Part shown: in pieces, positions 51,191 to 63,455 of the stretch
Position numbering within the stretch: the stretch's first letter is position 1
Layout: every line of letters begins with the position of its first letter
Assembly: GCA_019316985.1 (NCBI GenBank)
Contig: CP079215.1
Span: 5,704,001 to 5,768,000, forward strand
Direction of reading: 5' to 3'
DNA from: Paraniabella defluvii
Lineage (GTDB): Bacteria > Bacteroidota > Bacteroidia > Chitinophagales > Chitinophagaceae
DNA: 64,000 bases
Notes under the pieces: model-generated
Seen by the model: only the letters and a program-made list of their open reading frames with translations
Databases searched by the model: none
What the model was told of the DNA's origin: nothing
Made by a program: the position numbers and the translations under genes

Positions 51191-51227
51191 ACCGCAAAGG
51201 CTCGAAGTTTACGCAAAGAACGCAGCG
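51191..51227. repeat. Dispersed CGCAAAG-type repeat
   Basis: ACCGCAAAGGCTCGAAG joined to TTTACGCAAAGAACGCAGCG, same class as 1875-1909 and 24604-24625. Confidence 0.5.
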
Positions 51228-51333
51228 TTGTAAAAAATGTTATGTACCTATTACTTTGACAATAGGCCAAAAGATCTATTTTACAAATGTTCTTATCTTC
51301 TAAAAAGATAATTGCCTCCTGCAAGTTTTTTCC

Positions 51334-52016
51334 ATGCTTAGTGAAGATAAAATAACATACTACCTAAAACTTTTCCAGGGTCTTACATTTGGCGACCTGC
51401 AAAAACTGTTTGAGCTGGCCAGGGTAAAACAGTTAAAGGCGGGGATTGCTATATAGATACCGGAAGCAGTTCCCGGCGATTAACTTATGTAAAAAGTGGT
51501 TTAATAAGAGCTTATACCATCAATAAGCAGGGTGCAGAGATCACCGTATTGCTGAGATGGGAAGACCAGTTCTTTTCCAACTTTGACGCTATTCTTTGGG
51601 AGCGGCCTTCTCAGTTTACTTATGAAGCATTTGAAGATTCGGTTATACTGGAAACCGACTACCATGAATTTATGAAAGTGATTGACAGTGACCCGAAATT
51701 TGCCGCTGCCAAAACTTACTTCTTTAACAGCATGCTTGCTGAAGCGCTGGAACGGATAGAAGGGTTTGTGTTATTAAGTCCTGAAGAACGATATCTTCAC
51801 TTACTGACCCAGAAGCCCGGCCTTGCACAGCGTGTATCTTCGAAACATCTTGCTACTTTGCTGGGCATTACACCCGTATCTTTAAGCCGTATTAAAAAAG
51901 AATTACCACCCGGCTTTCATCAAAGAACAGTTAAAGATGTCCTTTTCGATGGATCATTATTCCACTTTTCTAATTTATTATCTTTTGTAAACTTCCTGGG
52001 GCTGATTTGCAAATAG
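51334..52016 (+). CDS. Crp/Fnr family transcriptional regulator (frameshifted)
   Basis: About 226 residues. cNMP-binding-like beta barrel: YYLKLFQGLTFGDLQKLFEL, SRRLTYVKSGLIRAYTINKQ, GAEITVLLRWEDQFFSNFDA; HTH: QRVSSKHLATLLGITPVSLS, RIKKEL. The frame changes near 51450. The C-terminal extension of about 40 residues after RIKKEL is longer than usual and may be a frame error. Upstream of a sterol-desaturase-family gene. Confidence 0.87.
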
Positions 52017-52037
52017 TTTTGGATAAAATATTGAATC

Positions 52038-52937
52038 ATGAACGATATTATCCAATTCATTGTATCCCTCTTTTCCATTTCTGTTGCGAGGTATTTTATC
52101 ATCGCCGGCATTGCATTTTTATTGGTTTATGTGGCGTTTGCCGGTGTTTTGCGAAAGAATAAGATACAGCATAAAAGGCCGACGCATCTGATTTTAGAAG
52201 AGAGATCGTGCACTCCTTATCTTCCAATCTCGTAATGGTAGCTGTATCGATTCCATTTATGCTTAGCCCTATAAAAATTACACATTACTTTATAATAATG
52301 TTGCCGACTACGGCATTGCTTATTTAATATTTAGTGTTGCCCTGGCGCTGATCATTCATGATACCTATTTTTACTGGATGCACCGGTTATTGCATCACCG
52401 GAGGATATTCAGGCATACGCATTTACTGCACCATAAATCTACCAATCCCTCGCCCTGGGCCTCGTATGCGTTCAGCGTGTTTGAAGCCTTTACCGAGGGT
52501 TTATTCTTTCTATCTTATTATTCATACTTCCTATGCATCCTGTTTCCATATCACTTTTTGTTACAGCCGCTTTTATTATTAATGTATATGGACATTTGGG
52601 TTATGAAATTGCCCCTAAATGGTTTAGAAACAGCTTCCTTTTTGAAATATTGAACACGTCGGTACATCATAACCTCCACCACAGCAAATTCAAGGGCAAT
52701 TATGGACTTTATTTCAGGATATGGGACCGGGTTATGAAAACAGAAAATCCGCAATATGTGGCTTATTACGATAAAATACAGGAGCAGCGTTTTGGCTGCG
52801 CTACTCCCGGCACAGCCTCACAGATAAATACTATTTCGGATCTTTCGCCAAATACTGGTAACGAAACAACAGATAGCCCCTGGCAATTGCTGATCGTAAA
52901 CGTTCGGCCTAGTAAAAAGAGCTGTTACTTCCTATAA
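52038..52937 (+). CDS. Sterol desaturase/fatty acid hydroxylase superfamily protein (frameshifted)
   Basis: About 300 residues, diiron membrane oxygenase. HDTYFYWMHRLLHHRRIFRH, THLLHHKSTNPSPWASYAF, YGHLGYEIAPKWF and NTSVHHNLHHSKFKGNYGLY form the His-box set. N-terminal helix ARYFIIAGIAFLLVYVAFAG. Frames change near 52190, 52260 and 52520; the last 50 residues after YYDKIQ lie in a doubtful frame. Substrate (sterol, carotenoid or lipid) unknown. Confidence 0.86.
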
Positions 52938-53114
52938 GAAGCTACCGGACCTTTCGTTAAACTTAACATCGTTAATACGGTTACCGGTTTACCGGCCGGC
53001 ACGGATTTATAAACTCCACCAGTATCCGTTTCAACGCGGCCGGTTCAGGCAACCAATAAACTCATTAATGCGCAATTATTACTCCAATATATTTAGGTAA
53101 CCCAAGCAATTATT

Positions 53115-53147
53115 GCAAAAAACCGGCCGTGGTAAAAACCACGCCGG
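53115..53147 (-). terminator. Terminator of the S41 peptidase gene
   Basis: CCGGCGTGGT/ACCACGGCCGG stem (one bulge) with a run of T on the minus strand, about 100 bases after the peptidase stop. The rest of 52938-53246 shows nothing else. Confidence 0.75.
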
Positions 53148-53246
53148 AATGTATTTCATCAGCCTAATAAAAAACGCACTCTCCAGTATATGGTTATGGT
53201 ACCTGGTAGCCCGGCTTTAAAAAACATATTGCAAAATCCCCGTGAA

Positions 53247-54720
53247 CTAGCGTGACAGAATCATTTCCTTTACAAAAGTTATTTCGGGGTCTTTGCCGCC
53301 TTTCATATAGTTGATAAATTGTTCGATCGGCAGCTCTTTATCGGGCATCACTCCCCGCCCTTATCGGCAACTGCATTGAAAAAATAAAGCTCCGACATGG
53401 GAACGGTTAAAACGGATCTGGTACAGGGCAGCTCATAGGTGAGGAACCAGGCAGCTGTGGTGGCATTTTCCCCGCTTCCTGTTTCTTTGCCTACAATTAC
53501 CCCCTGCTGTTTTTTTGAACCAGGGAGGCAAAATAGGTGGCCGCAGACACGGTTCCCCACCCGTTAATACATACACATTGCCTTTGAAAGCATCCTTATC
53601 GGGTGGGAAATTTTCCAGCTGCCCTTCCCTTAAACGCGTGTTGCCTATATAAAAACCTGTTTTATCATCCCTATCATAGCGCTGGTATAAAAAATTCTTC
53701 TGATCCTGGATATCCTCGTCTGACATTTTACGACCATTAGTAATGGCATATTCGGGATAAGCAATATCGATAGTGCGGGTTCGATAATTAAAAATATTAT
53801 GAAAAGGTTTTAAGGAAATAAAAGAATACAGCAGGGAGGATATATTAGGATTACCGCCGCCATTGCTGCGGATGTCGATAATAACATTTTTATAGCCGCG
53901 CTTATTGACTTCCCTGAAAAAGCACTGAACTCTTTATAGGCATACGACTCGTTCAGGTTAAATGAATTAACGGTTAATACGGCCGATTGGGCGGGATCAT
54001 CAAAATCGCTATAGATCCAGAAACTGCGCTGCAGGATATTTACGGGGAAGAACGCATGCCTGGAAGAATGGGTACCTTCAGTAGCATTCTTTGATAACAG
54101 CGTGGCCTGCTTTACTTCTTTTCCAGACGCCTCCTTATAGTCGATTACATAAGTTTTGCAATCATAATTGTTCAGGCTGAAAGCGGTTTGAAATTCAGAA
54201 AAGAAGCGATCGGTAGCGGTTTTTATATGACCGTCTGCATAAATCTGCGGGCTCATTTTGCCTAAAATGGATGCTACGGGCTGGTGATTGATGGCGATGA
54301 TCTCTGCCCCAAAAGGTAAGGGGTCTCTTTCGTATTCACAAACATTCTTTCCCGTTCTATTAAAACCGGAACCGGGAAAAAGCGGGTGGCTTTAATGGCT
54401 TCTTTCCCGTTATCTGCCGACCATCTTAAACTCAGGTGCACATCTTTAACGAGGTAAACAGGCGAATAATTGGCCAGCGCCCATACATTATCCTGCTGAG
54501 CCGCCTCTTTCATGAGGCTATCCGTTTTGCGATTGAGCGTAACAGAATCAATAAATTTATAAGGGTTGGGATGCTGTTTTTTCAGTATATCCATTGCCAG
54601 CCGATAATCTGCAATGACAGCATCCTTAGACAGACCAGGTAATTGCTTTACCTGGGCCTGCGTGGCTAGCCAACAAAATAACATAAAAAATATTGCAGCT
54701 GATCGCAAATCACACTTCAT
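53247..54720 (-). CDS. S41 family peptidase, exported (frameshifted)
   Basis: About 491 residues with signal peptide SAAIFFMLFCWLATQAQ. Tail-specific-protease core: KNVIIDIRSNGGGNPNISSL, YVLTGGGTVSAATYFASLVQ with the nucleophile Ser, and SRGVIVGKETGSGENATTAA. Frames change near 54275, 53920, 53790, 53560 and 53360. The end is FVKEMILSR with TAG at 53247. Envelope protease or C-terminal-processing-like enzyme; target unknown. Confidence 0.86.
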
Positions 54721-54768
54721 TGTTAAAAGGTTTATAGTAGTTGAAATATTGTTTAAGGGATCGTGACG

Positions 54769-56088
54769 CTAATCCTGCGCATTTAGCAGCTCCAGGATTC
54801 CTTCATTATTAATGATCATCATTCCCTGCCTGTCTTCCGTGATGCCTTTTTCCAGCTTGTAAGTATACCGCGGCACCACACCTTCCATAACTGTTGGCAT
54901 ATATACAAACTGCACATTATCTTCTTCATTCAGTGCAGCTGCCACTTCTATGATATGGGTAGATACAATAAAGAGACAATCCTGGTAGTGAGCAAAACCC
55001 TTTGTAACGGCCAATGTACCGTCATAGGCATCCTTAACATTAGTACCTTTAAACAACTCATCAAACATTAACAGGAGCCGCTTGCCGCTGGCCGCTGCCA
55101 CTGCTGCCTGTTTAACACGTACTACCTCTGCATAAAAATGACTGTAGCCTAAGCCGATATTATCTGCCACGTTGATTGAAGAATACATGCCCTCTCTTAC
55201 AGAAAAAACCATTTCCGTTGCAGCTACCGGGAAACCCATATGGGCCAGATAGAAATTAATACCTATAGCTTTCATCAACGTAGACTTGCCGGCCATATTG
55301 GCGCCCGTCAAAAACAATACATTGTTTTGTACATTCAACTCAGGTTGTTACCAATGGCTTTATCTATACAAGGGTGCGCTAACCCCTTTGCCGCCAGCAG
55401 GTTTTCTTCGGGCGCCAGCGCACGCGCATAGCTAAACCCTTTAGCCCGGGCTACATCACTTACAGCTATATATAAATCAACTTCATAAACAAAATTCAGC
55501 AGCTCCTGCATTTCTTTGTTTAACACCGCTTTTAAAAGATGATTATAGTAGGATAGCTTTTTAACTGATAAAGACTGGTATATGTTAGTGTCCCTTAATC
55601 GTACCAGTTCCTTCCTGGCCAGTATTTGCTGCACCGCATGCATACGATCTGCATAGGAATGATTGGCAGATGGAACGGACTGAACAAAAGCGTTACATTT
55701 TTGTAAGGTTACAATAGTAGCCTGCAGGCCCTGCACCATTTTTTTGTAACGCTCATCCCGCGTAAGGGATGACAGCATTTTCTTAATAAGCGTATCACCC
55801 AAAACCAATAACCCGTTGCCGGGTGTAGCAGTATCCTGGTACTCGCGCATCAGCGTTACCTGTTGCACATCAAAGGGAAAAGCAAGCCTGGCCGATTGGA
55901 AAAAGACAATATACTACTGCGCCTGTTAATAGCCTGTGCATCTGCCAGCAGATGCCTGAACATACCATCGAGCAGCTGCTCCCGCCACGTGTTTTTACAC
56001 GGTTGAATAAATGGCTTACTGAACCCTGGCGAAATTTGCCTATCAGGTTCAATTCATCTAAGGTTTGTTTATCTATAAGAAAGCTCAT
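54769..56088 (-). CDS. MutS-like ATPase, second copy (frameshifted)
   Basis: About 440 residues: MutS lever/core plus ATPase domain but no mismatch-recognition domain. Walker A FLTGANMAGKSTLMKAIGI, D-loop/Walker B LLLMFDELFKGTNVKDAYDG, switch ATHI-like VSTHIIEVAAAL. N-terminal part: LIDKQTLDELNLIGKF and LKAVLNKEMQELLNFVYEVD. Frames change near 55990, 55865 and 55337. Mismatch binding is not expected. Same operon and fold as the gene upstream. Confidence 0.85.
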
Positions 56089-56169
56089 CGCAAAAAAATT
56101 TCATTTTTATTTTTGGCAGTATAATTCCTAAAACTTGTTTTCTTACACCTGCCACCGGATTATATTTTA

Positions 56170-57480
56170 TCATTGGGTAACATTTATTGGCTTCTTTCCG
56201 TTTTTTAGTATATCCAATATTCCTTCATTTCGTATGATTATCATGCCATGCCTGTCATCAGTAACACCAGGTTGCAAAGTGTAGGGATATTCAGGTACAT
56301 TGCCGTTCATGCGGGTGGGCAGGTACCAGAAATCTATATTGCTATTTTTACTTAACTGCCCGGCCGCTTCAATAATATGCGAGGAAATAACAAACATACT
56401 ATTGCGCTTACCTGCAAGGCCTTTGGCAACAGCTACTGTAGCTTCATGCGCATCTTTAACATTGGTACCCCTGAATAACTCATCAAAGAGTATAAAAATG
56501 ATTGCCCCGTCCTTAACTCCTGAGCCATCTTCTTCACCCGCAATACTTCTACATAAAAATGGCTGGCGCCTATACCCAGGTTATCCGGCAGGTTTATTGT
56601 AGTATAAATACCATCCAGCACTGAGAACTCCATTGCTTTAGCTGCCACGGGGAAACCCATATGAGCAATATATAGGGCGGTACTCAGGGAACGCAAAAAA
56701 GTAGATTTTCCAGCCATATTAGCTCCTGTTAAAAAAATAAGGTTTTGGGAGGCATCCATCGATACATCATTTCCTACAGGATTCTTTAAAGACGGATGGT
56801 ATAAGCCCACCAGCTTTAACTGACACTTTCCTTTTCAAGCGCCTTTGGAAATATAAAGCCCCTTTCGCGCGCTGTTATACCCACTGATATATATACATCC
56901 AATGCATAAATTGCCTGCAGCAGCTGCTTTACCTTTTGTTTCTCCGACACACGGAACAGTGCATCATAAGCAGTAACGGCGCTATACGACATTCTTGTTT
57001 TAAGCGATTCTTTTAACACCGGTTCAAACGCATCTGCCGTTACCAATAGCTCAAGCGCCTCCTTTCGGAATTATAATTAGTAATACTTTGTATCTCGGGG
57101 CGTTGCGTAAAGGCTTTGGTAAGCTGTATAATTTGTATAACAGATAGCACACCGTTTTGTATTTCCTTTTCACCCATCACCGCCTGGTTGTTTTTGCTTT
57201 TACCCTCATCTTCGGCACTCACTAAATATTTTTCTGCAGTATCAAAAAGGGCACTGTCGTATGGAAATTTTACTTTTAAGGAAGCAAAGCTTTCAATAAC
57301 ATTGCTACGTTGGTTAATGGCTTCCCTGTTGGAAAGTGGTTGGCGAAAGAGTTCCCCAGCAAGGCTTCTCCTCCTGGTATGTGCCTGGTTGTATATATCA
57401 AAAATACCACTGCCGGTTTTCTTACCAAAAATCTCCAGGTCGCCAATGGTTTGCTCATCCGTTCTTAATAAATGCATCAT
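56170..57480 (-). CDS. MutS-like ATPase, first copy (frameshifted)
   Basis: About 437 residues, paralog of the next gene. Start MMHLLRTDEQTIGDLEIFGK; core VLKESLKTRMSYSAVTAYD; Walker A FLTGANMAGKSTFLRSLS; Walker B region ELFRGTNVKDAHEATVAVAK read across a change near 56490; VISSHIIEAAGQLSKNSNID. Further changes near 57075 and 56815. Only 3 bases separate its start from the upstream permease-GldG stop, so it is in the transporter operon. No recognition domain I or IV. Confidence 0.85.
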
Positions 57481-57483
57481 ATC

Positions 57484-59793
57484 CTATTTTCTTTTTCTCC
57501 TGATTAATAAAATAATTCCCAGTAACAATATCAGGCCGGGAAGCACCCATATAAAAGCTATCTTTTGCACTTTAGCCGCACGCTCTCCAATATTCAGCAA
57601 AATGTCCTTAGGCATTACAATAGGTATCTCGACGGGAAAATGATTGTACGTAAGCCAACTGTGCGCCGCCCTGATAAAATCGATGTTTTGGCTCAATCTC
57701 ATGTTGCTGATAAAATCAGCGCCGCCAAAAACTAAAATACGTTGCTCCTTACCTTTTACCCGGCGGGTTAAATGCACCGCTGTTGTAAAACTATCCTTCA
57801 CTACGTCTCCGGCAGCAGCATTAAAAGGCGGTAATGTGGAGTCAATGACAAGATCGCCTGCCTTCAACCAGGTTTTCCCTGTTTGTGTTAACAGCAACGG
57901 CTTGTTGGTATACCCGGCGGTATTACTATCACTATCACTGAAAATGGCTGTAACGGTAGATGTTCCAATGGGTCCGTCTCCGCTTCAAACGACAGGCTAG
58001 TTGCTTCAGGGTGAAACGTGATATTACTTTTTCATGTGTCTCATCGTAGCTGGGTTGCACCAGCTGCCCGGGGTGCAACTGTATACCCAATTGTTTTAAT
58101 ACGGGGTTTATTACATGTTGCCTGCCCGGCTTACAAGCAACATCATATTGCCTCCCGATTCAATATAGCTTTTTAGTTTTGCCTGAACCACGGGACTTAA
58201 ATTGATAATAGGGTCTGCCAGCACTAATACGGTAGCATTCGCCGGGATATCTTGAAAGTTCAGGTTAAGCGTGTCCACATCCAGCCCCATGTTAATTATA
58301 GATTGCCGCTCCCATTTAGCGGTATGTGCCGAATAGCCACGTTCGCCCAGTATATGAATATTACGCTCCAAATGGCCCGTAACAAAGTATGTTTTTGAAA
58401 TTTTTTCCGGTTCCAATAACCTCTTGAATACTGCTGCAACATTCGACAAGCCGGGCCAGGTTTGTACATCATCCATGGTTCGTAGTATTTCTGTACGTCC
58501 GCGATACTTTAACTGCATTACCATACGGTTGTACTCGGGAGCCATATTTGCTATTTTATATGTTTGGTCCGGTTTTTTAAATGGTGTAAGATCAATATCG
58601 CTTCGCTGCGCCACTTTGGTGGCTATTTCATGGACAGATTTGCCAGGATACCGTTGATACCAGATACTATCCGATGTACGGGGATCAATGTTATAATAAT
58701 ATTCATATTTAAAATCAATACCGGGTTTAAAGCGCAGGTAAGGCTCCCAAAAGGCTGCCAGATATTCAGGATTGCGGGATACAGGAAGTCCTTTTTTATT
58801 TTTGAAGTTGTGCTTAACAGGTTATCAAACAGGGTCAGCTCCAGGCTACTGTCGCCCATTGCCTTTATCAGGGCCTGCATTTCTTTGGGTATCGTGTTTT
58901 TTTGAGTAGCGGTAGTATCCATGTAACCTGTTAGTGCCGGCCTCGAGCTGGTATAGCCCACTGCTAACGCTAATACCATTACCAATGCGTAGCGCCCCGC
59001 TTTGATATACCAGGGCTTAGACTCGCGCTCTGACCGTAATTTGATGATGGTAAAAGAAACGAAAATAAAAGTCACTACCAGGAAGTAAAAAATATCGCGG
59101 GTAATAATCAATCCCATTACCATTGTTTGAGTACGATGCTGCAGCGATAGAAACCAGGTAAGATCCCTTATAAAATCATATTCCTGCCAGAGCATACCAA
59201 TACGGTCGAGCACAAATATGACCATAAAAGTACCTATGCCCGAAATAATAAAATGTACGGACAGCGAAGACATGTAAAGCCCGATGGCTGCGTAGGCACA
59301 TACCAGCAGGTAAAAGCCCAAAGCACCGGAAAAAATAATCCGTAATCAACATCACGTATATTAAAAAAACCCAGTACCATAAATAACATTATCACAGCCA
59401 CCAGCAGTAACAGGTAGCCAACAATACCGAGGTATTTGCCCAGCACTACCTGGCGGGTAGTTACAGGCGAGGAAAAGAGCAGGCGCATGGTATCTTCATT
59501 CCTTTCACGGCTTATTATTAACCCCATAGTTAAAAGTGGAATAAACAGGTACAGATAGGAGGCTGCATTTTTATAGAGGTCTGTAAAAAGCCCACTGGTC
59601 AGGGAGTTAGGCAACCAGTTCCACCGGGATTGCTGTTCCTGATCATAACCTCCTGGGTGTTAGCCATGCTGTATAAGCTATTGCAATAGGTTAAAGAAGC
59701 TATTACAAAAAACACCAACAGGGTGAGCCATGCAACCGGCGAGTAGAAAAGATTGCGTAATTCGTTCTTTGCTATTTTAAGTATAAGTTTCAT
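57484..59793 (-). CDS. ABC-2 permease fused to GldG-like domain, copy 2 (frameshifted)
   Basis: About 770 residues. ABC-2 permease: LILKIAKNELRNLFYSPVAW, YLYLFIPLLTMGLII, DTMRLLFSSPVTTRQVVLGK. A periplasmic GldG/ABC-aux domain follows: FKYEYYYNIDPRTSD, KTYFVTGHLERNIHILGERG, GLDVDTLNLNFQDIPANATV, ending in a membrane anchor (IWVLPGLILLLGIILLIRRK). Frames change near 59610, 59330, 58810, 58620, 58110 and 57960. Similar to gliding-motility GldF plus GldG in one chain, but no gliding genes lie near, so motility is not inferred. Confidence 0.85.
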
Positions 59794-59853
59794 TCTTATT
59801 TTTTTTTATTTACAGGCAATAGCTGTATTATTTGCCACTCAGCTTTCCGTCCA

Positions 59854-62223
59854 TTATTTTCTCTTTCTTCTGGTAAGCAGCACAATGCCTGTCAAAAGCA
59901 GTATTGATGGGATTACCCAGGTGTATAATAATTTTTCTAATTTGGCCCAGGCCGGGGTCATTACCAGTATATTATCTTTAGGTATGGGAAAAGCGGTGTA
60001 TACCGGATACTGGTTATAGCTAAGCCAGCTAAAAAGCGACCTGGGGAAATCATACCCCATTGATGAAACCCTTAATATGCTTAAAAATCTGCATCGCCGG
60101 CAATCACCATACGCTGCTCTTTACCATGAACCTGCTTTGTCATTTGAATGGCAATTGGCGAGGAGATCTCTTTCATATCTCCTGAGGCCGGGCTGAATAC
60201 CGGTGCTATTGAATCTATCACCAACCTATCGATCTTTCGCCAGGATGCTCCTTTTTTGTCATCAATAAAGGGCAGATCGTATAGCCATTACCTGCCTGGT
60301 AAGACAATGCGGCCACCCCGCAAACATTTTATAACTGGTATCACCTTGCGGCAGTTTTTTACCATTATATTTCATAAAATTCTGAAAGCCCAGGTTTTCA
60401 TATTCTTTGGCCAATAAGTAGCTGTACTGTGTTTTATAGGCTGCTATTTTTTCTGCCGTTTCGTGCTGAGATGGTTGTACCAGCTGCCCTGGTAATAACT
60501 GAACCCCAGCTTTTGTAACAAAGGATTTAAGGTACCTTGTTTGCTTGGTTCACCCAGTATAAACATGTTACCGCCATTATCCATATATTTTTCCAGTTTT
60601 GCTTTCACTACAGCGCTGAGCGCTTCCTGGGGTCGGCAAGTAGCAGCATCGTCATATCCGCAGGAACTTCCCGGGTAGCCAGGTTAAGCGTATCCCCGTC
60701 AAAACCCAGTGCATAAAGAGAGTTTAGCCAGCTATACTCCCGCTCCCCGGTTTTAAGCACGCTGCGCTCAAGCTGCCCGGTGACAAAACCAATTTGGGGC
60801 ATTTTAGCGCCGCTCAATCGCCTGAAAGCTGCATTAAACGGAGGTTCACTGGTATTCCTTGCAGCAGTAAATACGCTCTCCCCGGTTTGAGACGGAAAAT
60901 AATCGATGAAAACAGAGCGCCCCTTCCAGCTTAGTTGGGTGCCTACACCATAATCAATTTTTGAAGATCCACTATTTTACTTACTTCTTCCGGTCCTATA
61001 AACATAGAGGAATCAACCTTCAACATCCTGGCAACGAGCCCGGCTATTTGTTTCAGGCTTTTCCCGGGAAAGGTTTTGTATAAGTTATCATCACCTGGCT
61101 TAACAGCATAATAGTATACATATTTAAATTGGATATCTTTTTTAAACCGCCTGTAGGGTTCCCATAGATCCAGGTAGGAGTTGATATTTGCCGGAAACCC
61201 GATATAAGCATACCGTGGTTCATCAGGATCTCCAAACAGGTTGGTATAAAGCGTTACTTCAAGCGGAGCACCTTGCAACAGGCCCAGGTTTTGCTGTGTG
61301 TTGGGATGGAGGGTATTGGTTTGCCTTGCGGTCAGATCAAAATAACCGGTTAGCGACTGGCGCGAGGATATATATCAATACCAAGCGCAATAATGATAAC
61401 CACTATGTAGCGGCCTATCTTTTGGTAACCGGGAAGCGCTTGCATTCTACCTTTGAGCACGAATAAGGTAAAGGATATAAACATGGCTATTACTACCAAA
61501 AAAATAAATAATATCCTTAGTAGTGAGCAGCCCGTTTAAAACGCGGTTAGTGCGGTTTTTTAAACTGAGGAAATAAGTAAGATCTCTTACAAAATCATAT
61601 TGTTGCCATACCTGGTCTATATTACCTAACACGATAAGGATTACAAAACTAATAAGCGCCGCAGCAATGGGATAACGGGTAAGACTGGATGCAAAAAAAC
61701 CAACGGCCGCATAGGAAGACAGCAACAGGAAAATACCCAAAGCAGCCGATATTAAAAGCCCGGTGTCAACAGATTGAATATCGAATGCTGCTGTTACCAT
61801 AAACACGCCCAATATCAGCAGGAATAACAAATTAAAAACAGTAAGGCCCAGGTATTTGCCTATCACCAGCTGGCGCAAACGCAAAGGGGAAGCATATAAT
61901 AACTTAAAAGAACCCGAATTAAACTCCCTGCTGATAACACCCATGGTAAGCAGTGGTATAAACAGGTAAAGATATTGCAGTATATTGGCGCACATACCTG
62001 ATAAAGGACTTGTAACCAGGCCGGCAGTAAGATTTGCAGGCGATATGTACTTAATGTACGGATACTCCTGTATTGCATTATACATGTTGTTAGCCAGGCG
62101 CGGAAAGCGCTGCACATAAAATAAGGAACATAGCACCCAAAATAAAATCAACAGGAACCAGGCTACAGGCGTATAGAACAGGTTTCTTAATTCATTTTTT
62201 GCAATTTTAATGATCAGTCTCAT
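59854..62223 (-). CDS. ABC-2 permease fused to GldG-like domain, copy 1 (frameshifted)
   Basis: About 790 residues, same layout as copy 2: LIIKIAKNELRNLFYTPVAW, YLYLFIPLLTMGVISREFNS, FKLLYASPLRLRQLVIGK, then a GldG-like part EVTLYTNLFGDPDEPRYAYI, DIQFKYVYYYAVKPGDD, IGFVTGQLERSVLKTGEREY, FDGDTLNLATREVPADMTML and a C-terminal anchor VIPSILLLTGIVLLTRRKRK. Frames change near 61455, 61350, 60950, 60620, 60440, 60260 and 60085. ATG at 62223. Tandem duplication with copy 2. Confidence 0.85.
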
Positions 62224-62322
62224 CCGGTAAATGGTTAATATTTTATATGATGTGGGCAACAAAAACCTGTACCGTTTTTGCGAACAAAACGGCTACGTTT
62301 AATGCTTCAACTAACTTTGAAT

Positions 62323-63245
62323 TTATTGCCCGGAAGTATCTGACAATTGCTTAAACACCTCATCGAGCACACCCTTATCCAGGTTAATTTCTTTAAGACG
62401 CCAGCCACCGGCTATACTGGCTGCAATAAGGCGGTCGGTAATTTCCTCCTCGCTGCCCTCAAAATGAATGCGGGCCTGCTTATCAGAAATAAATTCTACC
62501 TGGTTAACTCCGGGTATATGCTCCAGGTCGGCCTTTGCAGGCGGGTTATCCATACGCATCAGCACAGCGCTGGATGAGGCGTAATTATTAAAGGCATCCA
62601 TGGTATCAGAAAAAACAATCCGTCCCCTTCGATCATGATTACCTCCCTGCAAAGCAGGTTCACTTCAGAAAGCACATGCGACGAAAAAAGCACGGTACGT
62701 TCTTCCGCAATTTCTTTTATAATTTTCCGAGCCTCGATCATCTGGTTGGGATCAAGCCCGTTGGTAGGTTCATCCATCACCACCAGGCTCGGTTTATGAA
62801 TAATGGCCTGTGCGATACCCACCCTCTGGCGGTAACCACCCGAAAGATTTTTAATAAGACGCGAGCTGAAATGCGCCACACCGCAACGTTCCTTTACCTC
62901 TTCCACGGCGGCCTTTATTGTGCTCTTTTCCATCAGCCGCAATTCGGCACAATACACCAGGTACTCATCAATTGTGAGATCGGTATACAAGGGAGCTGTC
63001 TGTGGTAAAAAGCCAATTTGTTTTTTTGCTTCCAAAGGATGTTTGCGCAGGTTGATGCCATTGATATATACATCACCCTCCGTTTGATTCAATGTACCGC
63101 AAATAATATTCATGGTAGTAGATTTACCTGCGCCATTGGAGCCCAGCAAACCAATAATACCGGGATGTTCAATCTCAATATTGATATCCCGGATGGCCCA
63201 GGAACTGGAATATCTATGCGACAGGTTTTCAGTTTTTAATATCAT
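62323..63245 (-). CDS. ABC transporter ATP-binding protein (GldA/NatA-like, frameshifted)
   Basis: About 307 residues. Walker A GLLGSNGAGKSTTMNI, Q-loop IGFLPQTAPLYTDLTID, signature LSGGYRQRVGIAQA, Walker B SLVVMDEPTNGLDPNQ, H-loop LFSSHVLSEV. C-terminal regulatory part EGSEEEITDRLIAASIAGGW. One change near 62630. First gene of the operon; drives the two downstream permeases. The exporter substrate is unknown. Confidence 0.92.
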
Positions 63246-63455
63246 AATTGCTGGTTTCTTATGCTTGATGTTTGATGCTTGATATATTGCGCAAGGGGAC
63301 CGCTATCTCCAGTATCTCGCTACCTATTATCTTTTATGTTTTATAAATGGCAAAACAATTCCTCCCGGGCCATTGAACCCGTTTTTGGTCCTGCTACTTT
63401 TGTGGTAAACTTTAAGTCTTACTATTAATATCCCGTAATCGCACCGGATAGCTTC
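63246..63455. other. Intergenic before the ABC operon
   Basis: About 210 bases with short direct repeats (GCTTGATGTTTGATGCTTGAT near 63264-63284) but no recognised promoter box. Confidence 0.3.

Noticed and set aside
57484..63245. Gliding motility locus
   Set aside because: Only the GldA/F/G-like transporter parts are seen; none of the other gliding genes is nearby.
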